Assembly (NCBI GenBank): GCA_018268465.1
Contig: JAFDWN010000012.1
Coordinates: 32,949 to 96,948, forward strand
Direction: 5' to 3'
DNA length: 64,000 nucleotides
Source of the DNA: Actinomycetota bacterium
GTDB lineage: Bacteria; Actinomycetota; Actinomycetes; Mycobacteriales; Mycobacteriaceae
Shown here: piece after piece, positions 56,246 through 64,000 of the stretch
Position numbering within the stretch: the first letter of the stretch is position 1
How the letters are laid out: each line of letters opens with the position of its first letter
Translations under genes and position numbers: made by a program
The notes under the pieces: generated by a model
Seen by the model: the letters and a program-made list of their open reading frames with translations, nothing else
Databases searched by the model: none
What the model was told of the DNA's origin: nothing

Positions 56246-56920
56246 ATGAACGACGTCGACGCCGGGACGCGGACACGAGACGGCAGCCGGATGCGGATTC
56301 CCCGGAGCAGGGGTGCGGCCAGCGGTTTCCTGTTGATCGTCCTCGGGGTGTGGGGCGCACTCATCCCGTTCGTCGGGCCCTACGCGCAGTTCGCGTACTC
56401 GCCGGACACGCCATGGGTGTGGACGGATGCCCGCGGCTGGCTGGAGGTGCTGCCCGGCGCCGTCGCCGTGCTGGGCGGGCTACTGCTGGTGATGTCGCGC
56501 AACCGGGCCACGGCGATGCTGGGCTCCTGGCTCGCGGTGGCAGCCGGGGCGTGGTTCATCGTCGGCCGGGTCTTCGCGTCGATGCTGGCGATGGGCGACA
56601 TCGGGGTGCCGGCGGCGGCCACTCCCGCCAAGACGGTGGTCCTGGAGCTGGCCTACTTCTCAGGGCTCGGCGCGTTGATCGTGTTCCTGGGGGCGCTGGC
56701 GCTGGGGCGTCTGTCCATCCGCAGCGCGCGCGACATCGCGTACGCCCGCAGGCCGCTGGATGTTTCCACCGCCGCGCAACCGGTGGTCGCGGCGCCCCTT
56801 CCGCAGGCGATGCCCGATCAGCGCACCGAGGTCATTCCCACGGCAGGCGAGCGCCCGCCGCGTCGAGGCTGGCGTCACCTGTTCGGCGGCAACGACCGCC
56901 GCAAACTCGTGCACCACTGA
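56246..56920 (+). CDS. Membrane protein with four helices, mycobacterial
   Basis: A 224-aa protein with a basic N-terminus, four hydrophobic segments (SGFLLIVLGVWGALIPFVG, VLPGAVAVLGGLLLVMS, MLGSWLAVAAGAWFIVG, YFSGLGALIVFLGALALG) and a cytosolic tail rich in Pro/Arg. AGGAGG at 56235-56240 gives best spacing to ATG 56246 (ATG 56243 is alternative). Family unknown to me. Confidence 0.78.
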   Translation: MNDVDAGTRTRDGSRMRIPRSRGAASGFLLIVLGVWGALIPFVGPYAQFAYSPDTPWVWTDARGWLEVLPGAVAVLGGLLLVMSRNRATAMLGSWLAVAAGAWFIVGRVFASMLAMGDIGVPAAATPAKTVVLELAYFSGLGALIVFLGALALGRLSIRSARDIAYARRPLDVSTAAQPVVAAPLPQAMPDQRTEVIPTAGERPPRRGWRHLFGGNDRRKLVHH

Positions 56921-56946
56921 GTCCGCGCGGTGCCGGCGGGGACGCG

Positions 56947-58287
56947 CTAGAGATCGGCCAGGACGAGCGCGAGTACGTCCAGCCCCTCGACGAGCAGGTC
57001 ATCGGAGATCGCCAGCGGCGGCAGGAAGCGCAGGACGTTGCCGAATGTGCCGCAGGACAACACGATGACCCCTGCGGCGTGGGCGCCCGCGCACAACGCC
57101 TTGGTCAGATCGGCGTCGGGTTCGGTGGTGCCGGGTTTGACGAGTTCCATCGCCATCATCGCCCCGCGGCCCCGCACGTCACCGATGCGGTCGTCGTCGG
57201 CCTGTAGCCGGCCGAGCCGATCCTTCATCAGGGCCCCGATCTGCCGGGCCCGCTCCACCAGACCCTCGGCCTCGATGGTCGCGATCGTGGCCAGCGCCGC
57301 CGCACACGCGACCGGGTTCCCGCCGTAGGTGCCCCCCAGTCCGCTGACATGCGGGGCGTCCATGATCTCCGCACGTCCCGTCACCGCCGAGAGCGGCAGC
57401 CCGTCGGCGATGCCCTTGGCCGTGACGATGAGGTCCGGCTCGATGCCCTCGTGCTCACAGGCGAACAACGCGCCCGTGCGGGCGAAACCCGTCTGCACCT
57501 CGTCGGCGATGAACAGCACGTCGTTGCGGCGGCACCAATCCAGCAACGCCGGGAGGAATCCGTCGGCGGGGACGATGAAGCCGCCCTCGCCCTGAATCGG
57601 CTCAATGATGACGGCCGCCAGGTTCTCGGCGCCGACCTGCTTGTCGATGATGCCGATGGCGCGCCGAGCCGCCAGTTCGCCGTCGGTGGCCAGTTCCTTG
57701 CCGAATTCGGCGTCGCGGAACGGGTAGGACAGCGGCGCGCGGTAGATCTCCGGCGCGAACGGCCCGAAACCGTGCTTGTAGGGCATCACCTTCGCGGTCA
57801 GCGCCATCGTCAGGTTGGTGCGGCCGTGGTAGGCGTGGTCGAACGCGACGACGGCCGGTTTGTGGGTATAGGAGCGGGCGATCTTGATCGCGTTCTCGAC
57901 GGCTTCGGAGCCGGAGTTGAACAGCGCGGAGCGCTTCTCGCCGGCCCCCGGGGTGAGGCGGTTCAGCGCTTCGGCCACCGCCACGTATCCCTCGTAGGGG
58001 GTGACCATGAAGCAGGTGTGGGTGAAATCGGCCACCTGGGCCTGCACGGCGTCCACGACCAGGGGTGCGGAGTTGCCGATCGTGGTGACGGCGATACCGG
58101 AGCCGAGATCGATGAGCCGATTCCCGTCGACGTCTTCGACGATGCCGCCGCCGGCGCGGGCGGCGTAGACCGGCATGGTGGTGCCGACACCGCGGGACAC
58201 CGCGGCGGCCTTGCGGTCGATGAGGGCCTGTGATCGCGGACCGGGAAGGGTGGTGGCGAGGTGACGGCTCTGCTCGAGGATGGCCAT
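56947..58287 (-). CDS. gabT: 4-aminobutyrate aminotransferase
   Basis: A 446-aa PLP-dependent class III aminotransferase that converts GABA plus 2-oxoglutarate to succinate semialdehyde. Motifs: NSGSEAVENAIKIAR, HAYHGRTNLTMALT, FIADEVQTGFARTG and the lysine in IVTAKGIADGLPLSAVTG. Length fits Rv2589 (about 449). Ends 27 bp from the convergent membrane gene. Confidence 0.94.
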   Translation of the reverse strand: MAILEQSRHLATTLPGPRSQALIDRKAAAVSRGVGTTMPVYAARAGGGIVEDVDGNRLIDLGSGIAVTTIGNSAPLVVDAVQAQVADFTHTCFMVTPYEGYVAVAEALNRLTPGAGEKRSALFNSGSEAVENAIKIARSYTHKPAVVAFDHAYHGRTNLTMALTAKVMPYKHGFGPFAPEIYRAPLSYPFRDAEFGKELATDGELAARRAIGIIDKQVGAENLAAVIIEPIQGEGGFIVPADGFLPALLDWCRRNDVLFIADEVQTGFARTGALFACEHEGIEPDLIVTAKGIADGLPLSAVTGRAEIMDAPHVSGLGGTYGGNPVACAAALATIATIEAEGLVERARQIGALMKDRLGRLQADDDRIGDVRGRGAMMAMELVKPGTTEPDADLTKALCAGAHAAGVIVLSCGTFGNVLRFLPPLAISDDLLVEGLDVLALVLADL

Positions 58288-58621
58288 GTCATGACTCCTG
58301 CGGGGGGTGGCAGCGCGGGTGCGTCCGGCCCCCAGAGCGTAGTCGCCGGGAAGCCTCCCGTGCGGCGTAACCCACCGTGCGGGCGGCGATCGGCGATCGA
58401 TCGCGTGCCGGATCGGCGTGCAACCCACGGTTTCGGTGGCTTCCGGTACCTCAGCGCTTGCCTGGGGCACGCCGGCGGGCCGGATCGGCGACACCGACGT
58501 GGACGGGGGACTCGGCGCTGTGCTGCCGCAATGGCAGACTAGGGACCTATGTGGCGCCTCGACCCGGGTGGTCAGTGCGCGCCGTGACCTGAAAGTCCCG
58601 AAACGAAAGACAGTCGCTGCT
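58288..58621. other. Intergenic stretch between gabT and yajC
   Basis: A 334-bp divergent gap that must carry promoters for gabT and for yajC-secD-secF. I see no operator, RNA gene or repeat that stands out. Nearby plus-strand frames are not gene-like. Confidence 0.4.
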
Positions 58622-59005
58622 ATGGATCTGGTCGTATTCCTGCCCCTGCTCATCATCCTGGGCGCCTTCATGTTCTTCGCGTCGCGGCGGCAGAAGAAAG
58701 CCATGCAAGCCACCATCGACCTGCATAATTCGCTGACGATCGGCGACCGCGTCCACACCACCTCGGGGTTGCAGGGCACGATCACCGGGATGACCGACGA
58801 CAACGTCGACCTGGAGATCGCTCCCGGCGTCATCACCACCTGGATGAAGCTCGCCGTGCGTGACCGCATCGAAGCCGACGCCGAGTCCACCTTCGACGAC
58901 GACTACGACGACGACGACAACGGCGCCGTGGAGCCGCCGTCGACGGCGACCGAGGTGCTGGACAGCCCGACGGTGTCGGATCCGAACCGGCTGAAGAACG
59001 ACTGA
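58622..59005 (+). CDS. yajC: Preprotein translocase subunit YajC
   Basis: A 127-aa SecDF partner. One N-terminal helix (MDLVVFLPLLIILGAFMFFA) is followed by RRQKKAMQATIDLHNSLTIGDRVHTTSGLQGTITG and an acidic C-tail rich in Asp. Upstream of secD as usual. Confidence 0.93.
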   Translation: MDLVVFLPLLIILGAFMFFASRRQKKAMQATIDLHNSLTIGDRVHTTSGLQGTITGMTDDNVDLEIAPGVITTWMKLAVRDRIEADAESTFDDDYDDDDNGAVEPPSTATEVLDSPTVSDPNRLKND

Positions 59006-59077
59006 CAGCCGACCTGCCAGCACGACCACGTACCCTTTGCGGTGCTGACGAACTGATCTCGAGGAGACCCAAGAAAC

Positions 59078-60898
59078 GTGGCATCGTCTTCGGCGCCGGT
59101 GAGGCCTGCCCGCTACCTGACGCTTTTCCTGGTTCTTCTCATCGGCGTCTACCTCCTGGTGTTCCTCACCGGGAACAAGGAGGCCGAGCCCAAGCTGGGC
59201 ATCGACCTGCAGGGCGGGACCCGGGTCACCCTGACGGCGCGCACCCCTGACGGTTCGCCGCCCACCCGTGAAGCGCTCAACCAGGCCCAGCAGATCATCA
59301 GTTCGCGCGTCGACGGCCTGGGCGTGTCGGGATCCGAAGTGGTCATCGACGGCAACAACCTGGTCATCACCGTGCCCGGCAATGACGGCAACGAGGCGCG
59401 CAGCCTGGGGCAGACGGCACGGCTGTACATCCGGCCGGTGATCTACTCGATGCCCGCCCAGCAGCCCGGGCAGGAGGGCCAGCCGCCCGCCGGCGGTCCG
59501 CCCGGTGTGCCGGGTGCCCCGCCGGGACTCCCGGGTGCCCCGCCCGGCGTGCCGGGTGCACCGCCCGGAGTGCCGGGCCTTCCGCCCGCGGGGGAGCAGC
59601 CGGGCGGCGCGGCCCCCGGCGAGGCGCCGGCAGTTCCGCCGACCGATCAGCCGGCGCCGCAGCCGCGGCCCTATCCCCAGCAGCCGCCACCCAGCCCGGG
59701 TGAGCCCACGCCGGCTCCGGCACCGCCGCCGGGTGCGACTCCGGCCCCGTCGCCGGCGCCGCCCGCATTGCCGGGGCCCGGCGCCGACCTCGCCCAGCGC
59801 ATCACCGACGAGAAGCAGATCCGCCAGAGCACCGACCCGTCGGTGCAGTTGCTGGCGCTGCGCATCCAGGCCACGCGCTGCGGCGACGAAGACATCCTGG
59901 CGGGCAACGACGACCCGAACCTGCCACTGGTGACCTGCTCCACCGACGGCCAGACGGTGTATCTGCTGAACAAGTCGATCATCAGCGGCGAACAGATCGA
60001 GAACGCCACCTCGGGGTTGGACCAGCAGCGCGGCGAGTACGTCGTCGACCTGCAGTTCAAGGGTGACGCGGCCACCACTTGGGCCGATTTCACCGCCGCC
60101 AACGTCGGCACCCAGACCGCGTTCACGCTGGATTCCCGGGTGGTCAGCGCACCGCAGATCCAGGAAGCGATCCCCGGCGGGCGCACCCAGATCACCGGCC
60201 AGTTCAACGCGGACTCGTCCCGGGAGCTGGCCAACGTGCTCAAGTACGGTTCGCTACCGCTGTCCTTCGAATCGTCGGAGGCTGAAACCGTCTCCGCGAC
60301 ACTGGGTTTGGCGTCGTTGCGGGCGGGTCTGATCGCCGGCGCGGTGGGTCTTGCCGCGGTCCTGATCTACTCGCTGCTGTACTACCGGGTGCTCGGGCTG
60401 CTCACCGCGTTGTCACTGGTCGCGTCCGGCGCGATGGTGTACGCGATCCTGGTGCTATTGGGCCGCTACATCAACTACACGCTGGACCTGGCCGGCATCG
60501 CCGGTCTGATCATCGGTATCGGCACCACCGCGGATTCGTTCGTCGTGTTCTTCGAGCGCATCAAGGACGAGATCCGCGAAGGGCGTTCGTTCCGCTCGGC
60601 GGTGCCACGAGGCTGGGCCAGGGCCCGCAAGACCATCCTGTCGGGTAACGCGGTGACCTTCCTCGCCGCCGCCGTGCTGTACTTCCTGGCCGTCGGCCAG
60701 GTTAAGGGCTTCGCGTTCACCCTGGGCCTCACCACGATCCTCGACGTCGTCGTGGTGTTCCTGGTGACCTGGCCGCTGGTGTACCTGGCCTCGAAGTCGA
60801 CGATGCTGGCCAAACCAGCGTTCAACGGTCTCGGCGCGGTGCAGCAGATCGCGCGGGAACGACGTGCCGCGTCGCATGCGGCGGCGGGACAGGGATAG
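59078..60898 (+). CDS. secD: Protein translocase subunit SecD with long Pro-rich insert
   Basis: A 606-aa SecD: first transmembrane helix, P1 domain ([19 protein letters not shown]), then a long Pro/Gly-rich, collagen-like insert (residues about 125-238, many GxPPGxPG units), then [19 protein letters not shown] onward and five helices with the transmembrane core of SecD. The insert is longer than I recall for other mycobacterial SecD. GTG 59078 start. Forms the proton-driven SecDF-YajC complex. Confidence 0.94.
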   Translation: MASSSAPVRPARYLTLFLVLLIGVYLLVFLTGNKEAEPKLGIDLQGGTRVTLTARTPDGSPPTREALNQAQQIISSRVDGLGVSGSEVVIDGNNLVITVPGNDGNEARSLGQTARLYIRPVIYSMPAQQPGQEGQPPAGGPPGVPGAPPGLPGAPPGVPGAPPGVPGLPPAGEQPGGAAPGEAPAVPPTDQPAPQPRPYPQQPPPSPGEPTPAPAPPPGATPAPSPAPPALPGPGADLAQRITDEKQIRQSTDPSVQLLALRIQATRCGDEDILAGNDDPNLPLVTCSTDGQTVYLLNKSIISGEQIENATSGLDQQRGEYVVDLQFKGDAATTWADFTAANVGTQTAFTLDSRVVSAPQIQEAIPGGRTQITGQFNADSSRELANVLKYGSLPLSFESSEAETVSATLGLASLRAGLIAGAVGLAAVLIYSLLYYRVLGLLTALSLVASGAMVYAILVLLGRYINYTLDLAGIAGLIIGIGTTADSFVVFFERIKDEIREGRSFRSAVPRGWARARKTILSGNAVTFLAAAVLYFLAVGQVKGFAFTLGLTTILDVVVVFLVTWPLVYLASKSTMLAKPAFNGLGAVQQIARERRAASHAAAGQG

Positions 60899-60903
60899 AC
60901 GCC

Positions 60904-62205
60904 ATGGCCGAACGAGATACGGACCACAACGGGAAGAACACCGACATCGATACCGACGACGTCGTGGACGACACAGCGGTGACCACTTCAGCCAAGGAAG
61001 CGCCCGCCATCGAGGCGGCCTCGGCCGCACCGCAGCACGGCTTCTTCGTCCGCCTGTACACCGGTACCGGGGCGTTCGAAGTCATCGGCCGGCGCAAGAT
61101 GTGGTACACCGTGAGCGGCTTGATCGTGGCCGTCGCGATCGCAAGCATGCTGTTGCGCGGGTTCACCTTCGGCATCGACTTCGAGGGCGGCACCAAGGTT
61201 TCGATGCCCGTCACGGGCGCGTCGGGACCGGTCGCGGCCTCGCAAGTCGAAGAGGTGTTCAGCCGGACACTGGGCACCAGCCCGGAGTCGGTGGTCATCG
61301 TCGGAAGCGGCTCGTCGGCCACCGTGCAGATCCGCTCGGAGACGCTGACCAACGAGCAGTCGACACAACTGCGCACCGCCCTGTACGACGCGTTCCAGCC
61401 CACCGGCGCCGACGGCCAGACCGGCGAACAGGTAATCAGCGACTCGGCGGTGTCGGAGACGTGGGGCGGCCAGATCACCCAGAAGGCGCTGATCGCGCTG
61501 GTGGTGTTCCTGGTGCTGGCCACCATCTACATCACCATTCGCTACGAGCGATACATGGCGATGGCGGCGATGGCCACGGTGGTGTTCGACCTGGTCGTCA
61601 CCGCGGGTGTGTACTCACTGGTGGGTTTCGAGGTCACCCCGGCCACGGTGATCGGCCTGCTCACCATCCTCGGTTTTTCGCTGTACGACACCGTGATCGT
61701 GTTCGACAAGGTCGAGGAGAACACGCACGGTTTCGAGCACACGACCCGGCGCACGTTCGCCGAACAGGCGAACCTGGCGGTGAACCAGACCTTCATGCGA
61801 TCGATCAACACCAGCCTGATCTCGGTGCTGCCGATCATCGCGCTGATGGTCATCGCGGTGTGGCTGCTCGGGGTCGGGACCCTGATGGACCTGGCGCTGG
61901 TGCAGCTCGTCGGCGTCATCGTCGGTACGTACTCCTCGATCTTCTTCGCCACCCCGTTGCTGGTGTCGCTGCGGGAACGCACCGAGTTGGTGCGCACCCA
62001 CACCCGCCGTGTGCTCAACCGCCGGAAGTCGGCAGCGGCCAAGGCGACCGACACTCCGGCCGCGGAGCCGGAACCGGCCGATGCGGTGGCGGCTGTGGCG
62101 GCGACGCCGGCGCCGGAGAAACCCGCGCCGGGCGCGCGTCCGTCCCGGCCCGCGGGGGCCAGGACCGGGCGGCCCTCGGGTAAGCGAAGCCCGCGGCGGC
62201 GGTAG
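60904..62205 (+). CDS. secF: Protein translocase subunit SecF
   Basis: A 433-aa SecF with the core GIDFEGGTKVSMPV and six helices including LGFSLYDTVIVFDKVEEN. The N-terminal 60 residues are an acidic cytosolic extension, and the C-terminal 60 are Ala/Pro/Arg-rich. Starts 5 bp after secD. Confidence 0.95.
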   Translation: MAERDTDHNGKNTDIDTDDVVDDTAVTTSAKEAPAIEAASAAPQHGFFVRLYTGTGAFEVIGRRKMWYTVSGLIVAVAIASMLLRGFTFGIDFEGGTKVSMPVTGASGPVAASQVEEVFSRTLGTSPESVVIVGSGSSATVQIRSETLTNEQSTQLRTALYDAFQPTGADGQTGEQVISDSAVSETWGGQITQKALIALVVFLVLATIYITIRYERYMAMAAMATVVFDLVVTAGVYSLVGFEVTPATVIGLLTILGFSLYDTVIVFDKVEENTHGFEHTTRRTFAEQANLAVNQTFMRSINTSLISVLPIIALMVIAVWLLGVGTLMDLALVQLVGVIVGTYSSIFFATPLLVSLRERTELVRTHTRRVLNRRKSAAAKATDTPAAEPEPADAVAAVAATPAPEKPAPGARPSRPAGARTGRPSGKRSPRRR

Positions 62206-62210
62206 ACCTC

Positions 62211-63866
62211 ATGGGTGCCCCGACACGGCGGGCTGCCGTTGTGGCGGTCCTATTGTCGCTGGTCGCATCGCTGAGTCTGGCGGCGTGTTCGAAGAGTCCG
62301 GTGGATGAGATCGACTACGCGGTGGACGGTGCGCTGGTCACGTACAACACCAATACGGTGACCGGTGCGGCCTCGAGCGGCCCGCAGGCGTTCGCCAGAG
62401 CGTTGAGCGGTTTCACCTACCACGGGCCCGACGGCCAGATCGTCGGCGACCACGATTTCGGGACGATCTCGGTGGTCGGCCGGGCTCCTCTGGTGCTGGA
62501 CTACCAGATCGGCGATGCCGCGGTGTACTCCGACGGCAAACCCATCACCTGCGACGACATGGTGCTGGCGTGGGCCTCGCAGTCGGGCCGGTTCCCGGGA
62601 TTCGACGCGGCCAGCCGGGCGGGTTACAGCGACATCGCCTCCGTCGACTGCGCCCCCGGTCAGAAGCGGGCCAGGGTGTCCTTCGCGCAGGACCGCGCGT
62701 TCGTCGACTACGGCCAGCTGTTCACCGCGACGTCCCTGATGCCCTCGCATGTCATCGCCGACGACCTCGGCATCGGCGACGGCGGTGTCACCACCGCTGT
62801 GCAGCGCAACGACGGCCCGGCGCTCGACCGCATCGCCAAGGCCTGGAACACCATCTGGGATCTGCGGCCCGACCTCGACTTGAAGCGCTTCCCGTCGTCC
62901 GGACCGTTCAAGCTGGATTCGGTGACGTCCGACGGCGCCGTGGTGCTGGTCGCCAACGATCGATGGTGGGGCGCCAAACCCGTCACGAAGAAGGTGACGG
63001 TGTGGCCGCGCCGTGCCGACATGCAGGAACGGGTGAACCGCGGTGACTTCGACGTGGTCGACATCGCCGCGGGATCGTCGGGTTCGCTGAATCTGCCCGA
63101 CGACTATGTCCGAGTGGATTCGCCATCGGCCGGTGTCGAGCAGCTCATCTTCGGCGCGCGCGGACCGTTCGCGGCCACCCCCGCGCGCCGCGCGCTGGCC
63201 CTGTGCACGCCGCGCGACGTGATCGCCCGCAATGCGGCCGTCCCGGTGGCCAACGCGCGCCTCAATCCGGTGGCCGAGGATGCCTATTCGGCGGCCGAGG
63301 GTGCCGCCGAGGCGGGCCAGTTCTCGGTGTCCAATCCCGACGCGGCGCGCGACGCGCTCGGCAACCGCCCGCTGACGGTGCGCATCGGCTATCAGAGTCC
63401 GAACGCCCGGCTGGCGGCCACCGTCGGCGCCATCGCCAAGGCGTGCGCGCCGGCCGGGATCACCGTGCAGGATTCGGCCAAGGACACCATCGGTCCGCTG
63501 TCGCTGCGCAACAACGAGATCGATGTGCTGCTGGCCAGCAGCGGCGGCGCCACCGGGGCCGGCTCGAGCGGATCCTCGGCGATGGACGCGTATGCACTGC
63601 ACAGCGGCAACGGCAACAACCTGTCCGGCTATGACAACGAGCGTGTCGACGGCATCATCGGCGCGCTGGCGGTGACCTCCGATCCCAAGGACCTCGCTCG
63701 GCTGCTCGGTGAGGGCGCGCCGATCCTGTGGGCCGATATGCCGACGCTGCCGCTGTACCGCCAGCAGCGAACTCTGCTCACGTCGAACAAGATGTTCGGG
63801 GTGAGCAGCAATCCGACACGATGGGGCGCGGGGTGGAATATGGACCGTTGGGTGCTGTCGCAGTGA
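62211..63866 (+). CDS. ABC-type substrate-binding lipoprotein, peptide/solute type
   Basis: A 551-aa extracytoplasmic solute-binding protein of the SBP_bac_5 class. Signal peptide and lipobox LSLAACSKS at the N-terminus; DGKPITCDDMVLAW and FKLDSVTSDGAVVLVANDRWWGAKPVTKK are typical. M. tuberculosis Rv2585c is the positional orthologue. It begins 5 bp after secF, but an ABC permease is not adjacent. Confidence 0.9.
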   Translation: MGAPTRRAAVVAVLLSLVASLSLAACSKSPVDEIDYAVDGALVTYNTNTVTGAASSGPQAFARALSGFTYHGPDGQIVGDHDFGTISVVGRAPLVLDYQIGDAAVYSDGKPITCDDMVLAWASQSGRFPGFDAASRAGYSDIASVDCAPGQKRARVSFAQDRAFVDYGQLFTATSLMPSHVIADDLGIGDGGVTTAVQRNDGPALDRIAKAWNTIWDLRPDLDLKRFPSSGPFKLDSVTSDGAVVLVANDRWWGAKPVTKKVTVWPRRADMQERVNRGDFDVVDIAAGSSGSLNLPDDYVRVDSPSAGVEQLIFGARGPFAATPARRALALCTPRDVIARNAAVPVANARLNPVAEDAYSAAEGAAEAGQFSVSNPDAARDALGNRPLTVRIGYQSPNARLAATVGAIAKACAPAGITVQDSAKDTIGPLSLRNNEIDVLLASSGGATGAGSSGSSAMDAYALHSGNGNNLSGYDNERVDGIIGALAVTSDPKDLARLLGEGAPILWADMPTLPLYRQQRTLLTSNKMFGVSSNPTRWGAGWNMDRWVLSQ

Positions 63867-64000
63867 CCGGCGGGCAGGAGCGAAGCGACGCGGGGATTGG
63901 GTCCGGCGGGCAGGAGCGAAGCGACGCGGGGAGTGGGTCCGGCGGGCAGGAGCGAAGCGACGCGGGGATTGGGTCCGGCGGGCGGGAGCGAAGCGACGCG
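63867..64000 (+). repeat. 36-bp tandem repeat running off the right edge
   Basis: Three full 36-bp units and a fourth partial unit begin right after the lipoprotein stop. The core is GGAGCGAAGCGACGCG; units differ by single bases (GGATT versus GGAGT, GGCAGG versus GGCGGG). This motif family recurs in mycobacterial intergenic DNA. Its total length cannot be known from this window. Confidence 0.9.

Noticed and set aside
63867-64000. Possible CRISPR array at the right edge
   Set aside because: No spacers; contiguous 36-bp units with point differences.

Overview
This is GC-rich chromosomal DNA from a mycobacterium, most likely a fast-growing Mycolicibacterium. The evidence is a phosphatidylinositol-mannoside gene block (pgsA, patA, pimA), a carboxylic acid reductase, a wax-ester synthase/DGAT, DosR-type boxes, mycobacterial LexA boxes and many GTG or overlapping starts. 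From memory, the gene order matches the reverse complement of the M. tuberculosis H37Rv segment from about Rv2672 down to Rv2585c, with lineage-specific insertions. Gene identities come from reading the translated sequence; no database search was run.

Layout. (1) 1-7.1 kb: a conserved left block with a secreted hydrolase lipoprotein, an RibD-type reductase, zapE, a GNAT acetyltransferase, a PPOX protein, an ogt/ECF sigma pair, and clpC2 behind a promoter that carries two palindromes. (2) 7.3-7.9 kb: four tRNA genes (Val-GAC, Cys, Gly, Val-CAC). (3) 7.9-17 kb: accessory DNA with a Fic protein beside tRNA-Val, a small tautomerase, a hydrolase-glycosyltransferase fusion behind a methyltransferase, a large LuxR (LAL) regulator and an alpha/beta hydrolase. 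(4) 17-31 kb: DUF2252 and TauE proteins, then a hypoxia-style island of two universal stress proteins, a WS/DGAT and a complete arginine deiminase operon (arcD-arcA-arcB-arcC) with DosR-like boxes upstream, followed by a GAF-ANTAR regulator and membrane proteins of unknown function. (5) 31-43 kb: thrS, HIT, pgsA, patA, pimA and Nudix genes with overlapping starts and stops, then pdxS-tesB-pdxT and a TPP enzyme. (6) 43-49 kb: SOUL protein, yebC, cupin/ArsR/SRPBCC and LysR/oxidoreductase modules. (7) 49-52.5 kb: ruvCAB with two LexA boxes, then two small membrane proteins. (8) 52.5-64 kb: carboxylic acid reductase, gabT, yajC-secD-secF, a substrate-binding lipoprotein, and a tandem 36-bp repeat running off the right edge.

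How the parts may work together. The 20-28 kb island fits oxygen limitation: USPs, triacylglycerol/wax storage, and ATP from arginine through carbamoyl phosphate, with boxes placed about 85-92 bp upstream of three start codons. The 34.5-39 kb block makes phosphatidylinositol mannosides: PgsA makes the PI(P) precursor, PimA adds the first mannose and PatA acylates it. The 9.9-16 kb cluster looks like a regulated small-molecule modification cassette. The most notable candidates are the clpC2 promoter, the DosR-boxed arginine deiminase operon and the hydrolase-glycosyltransferase fusion.
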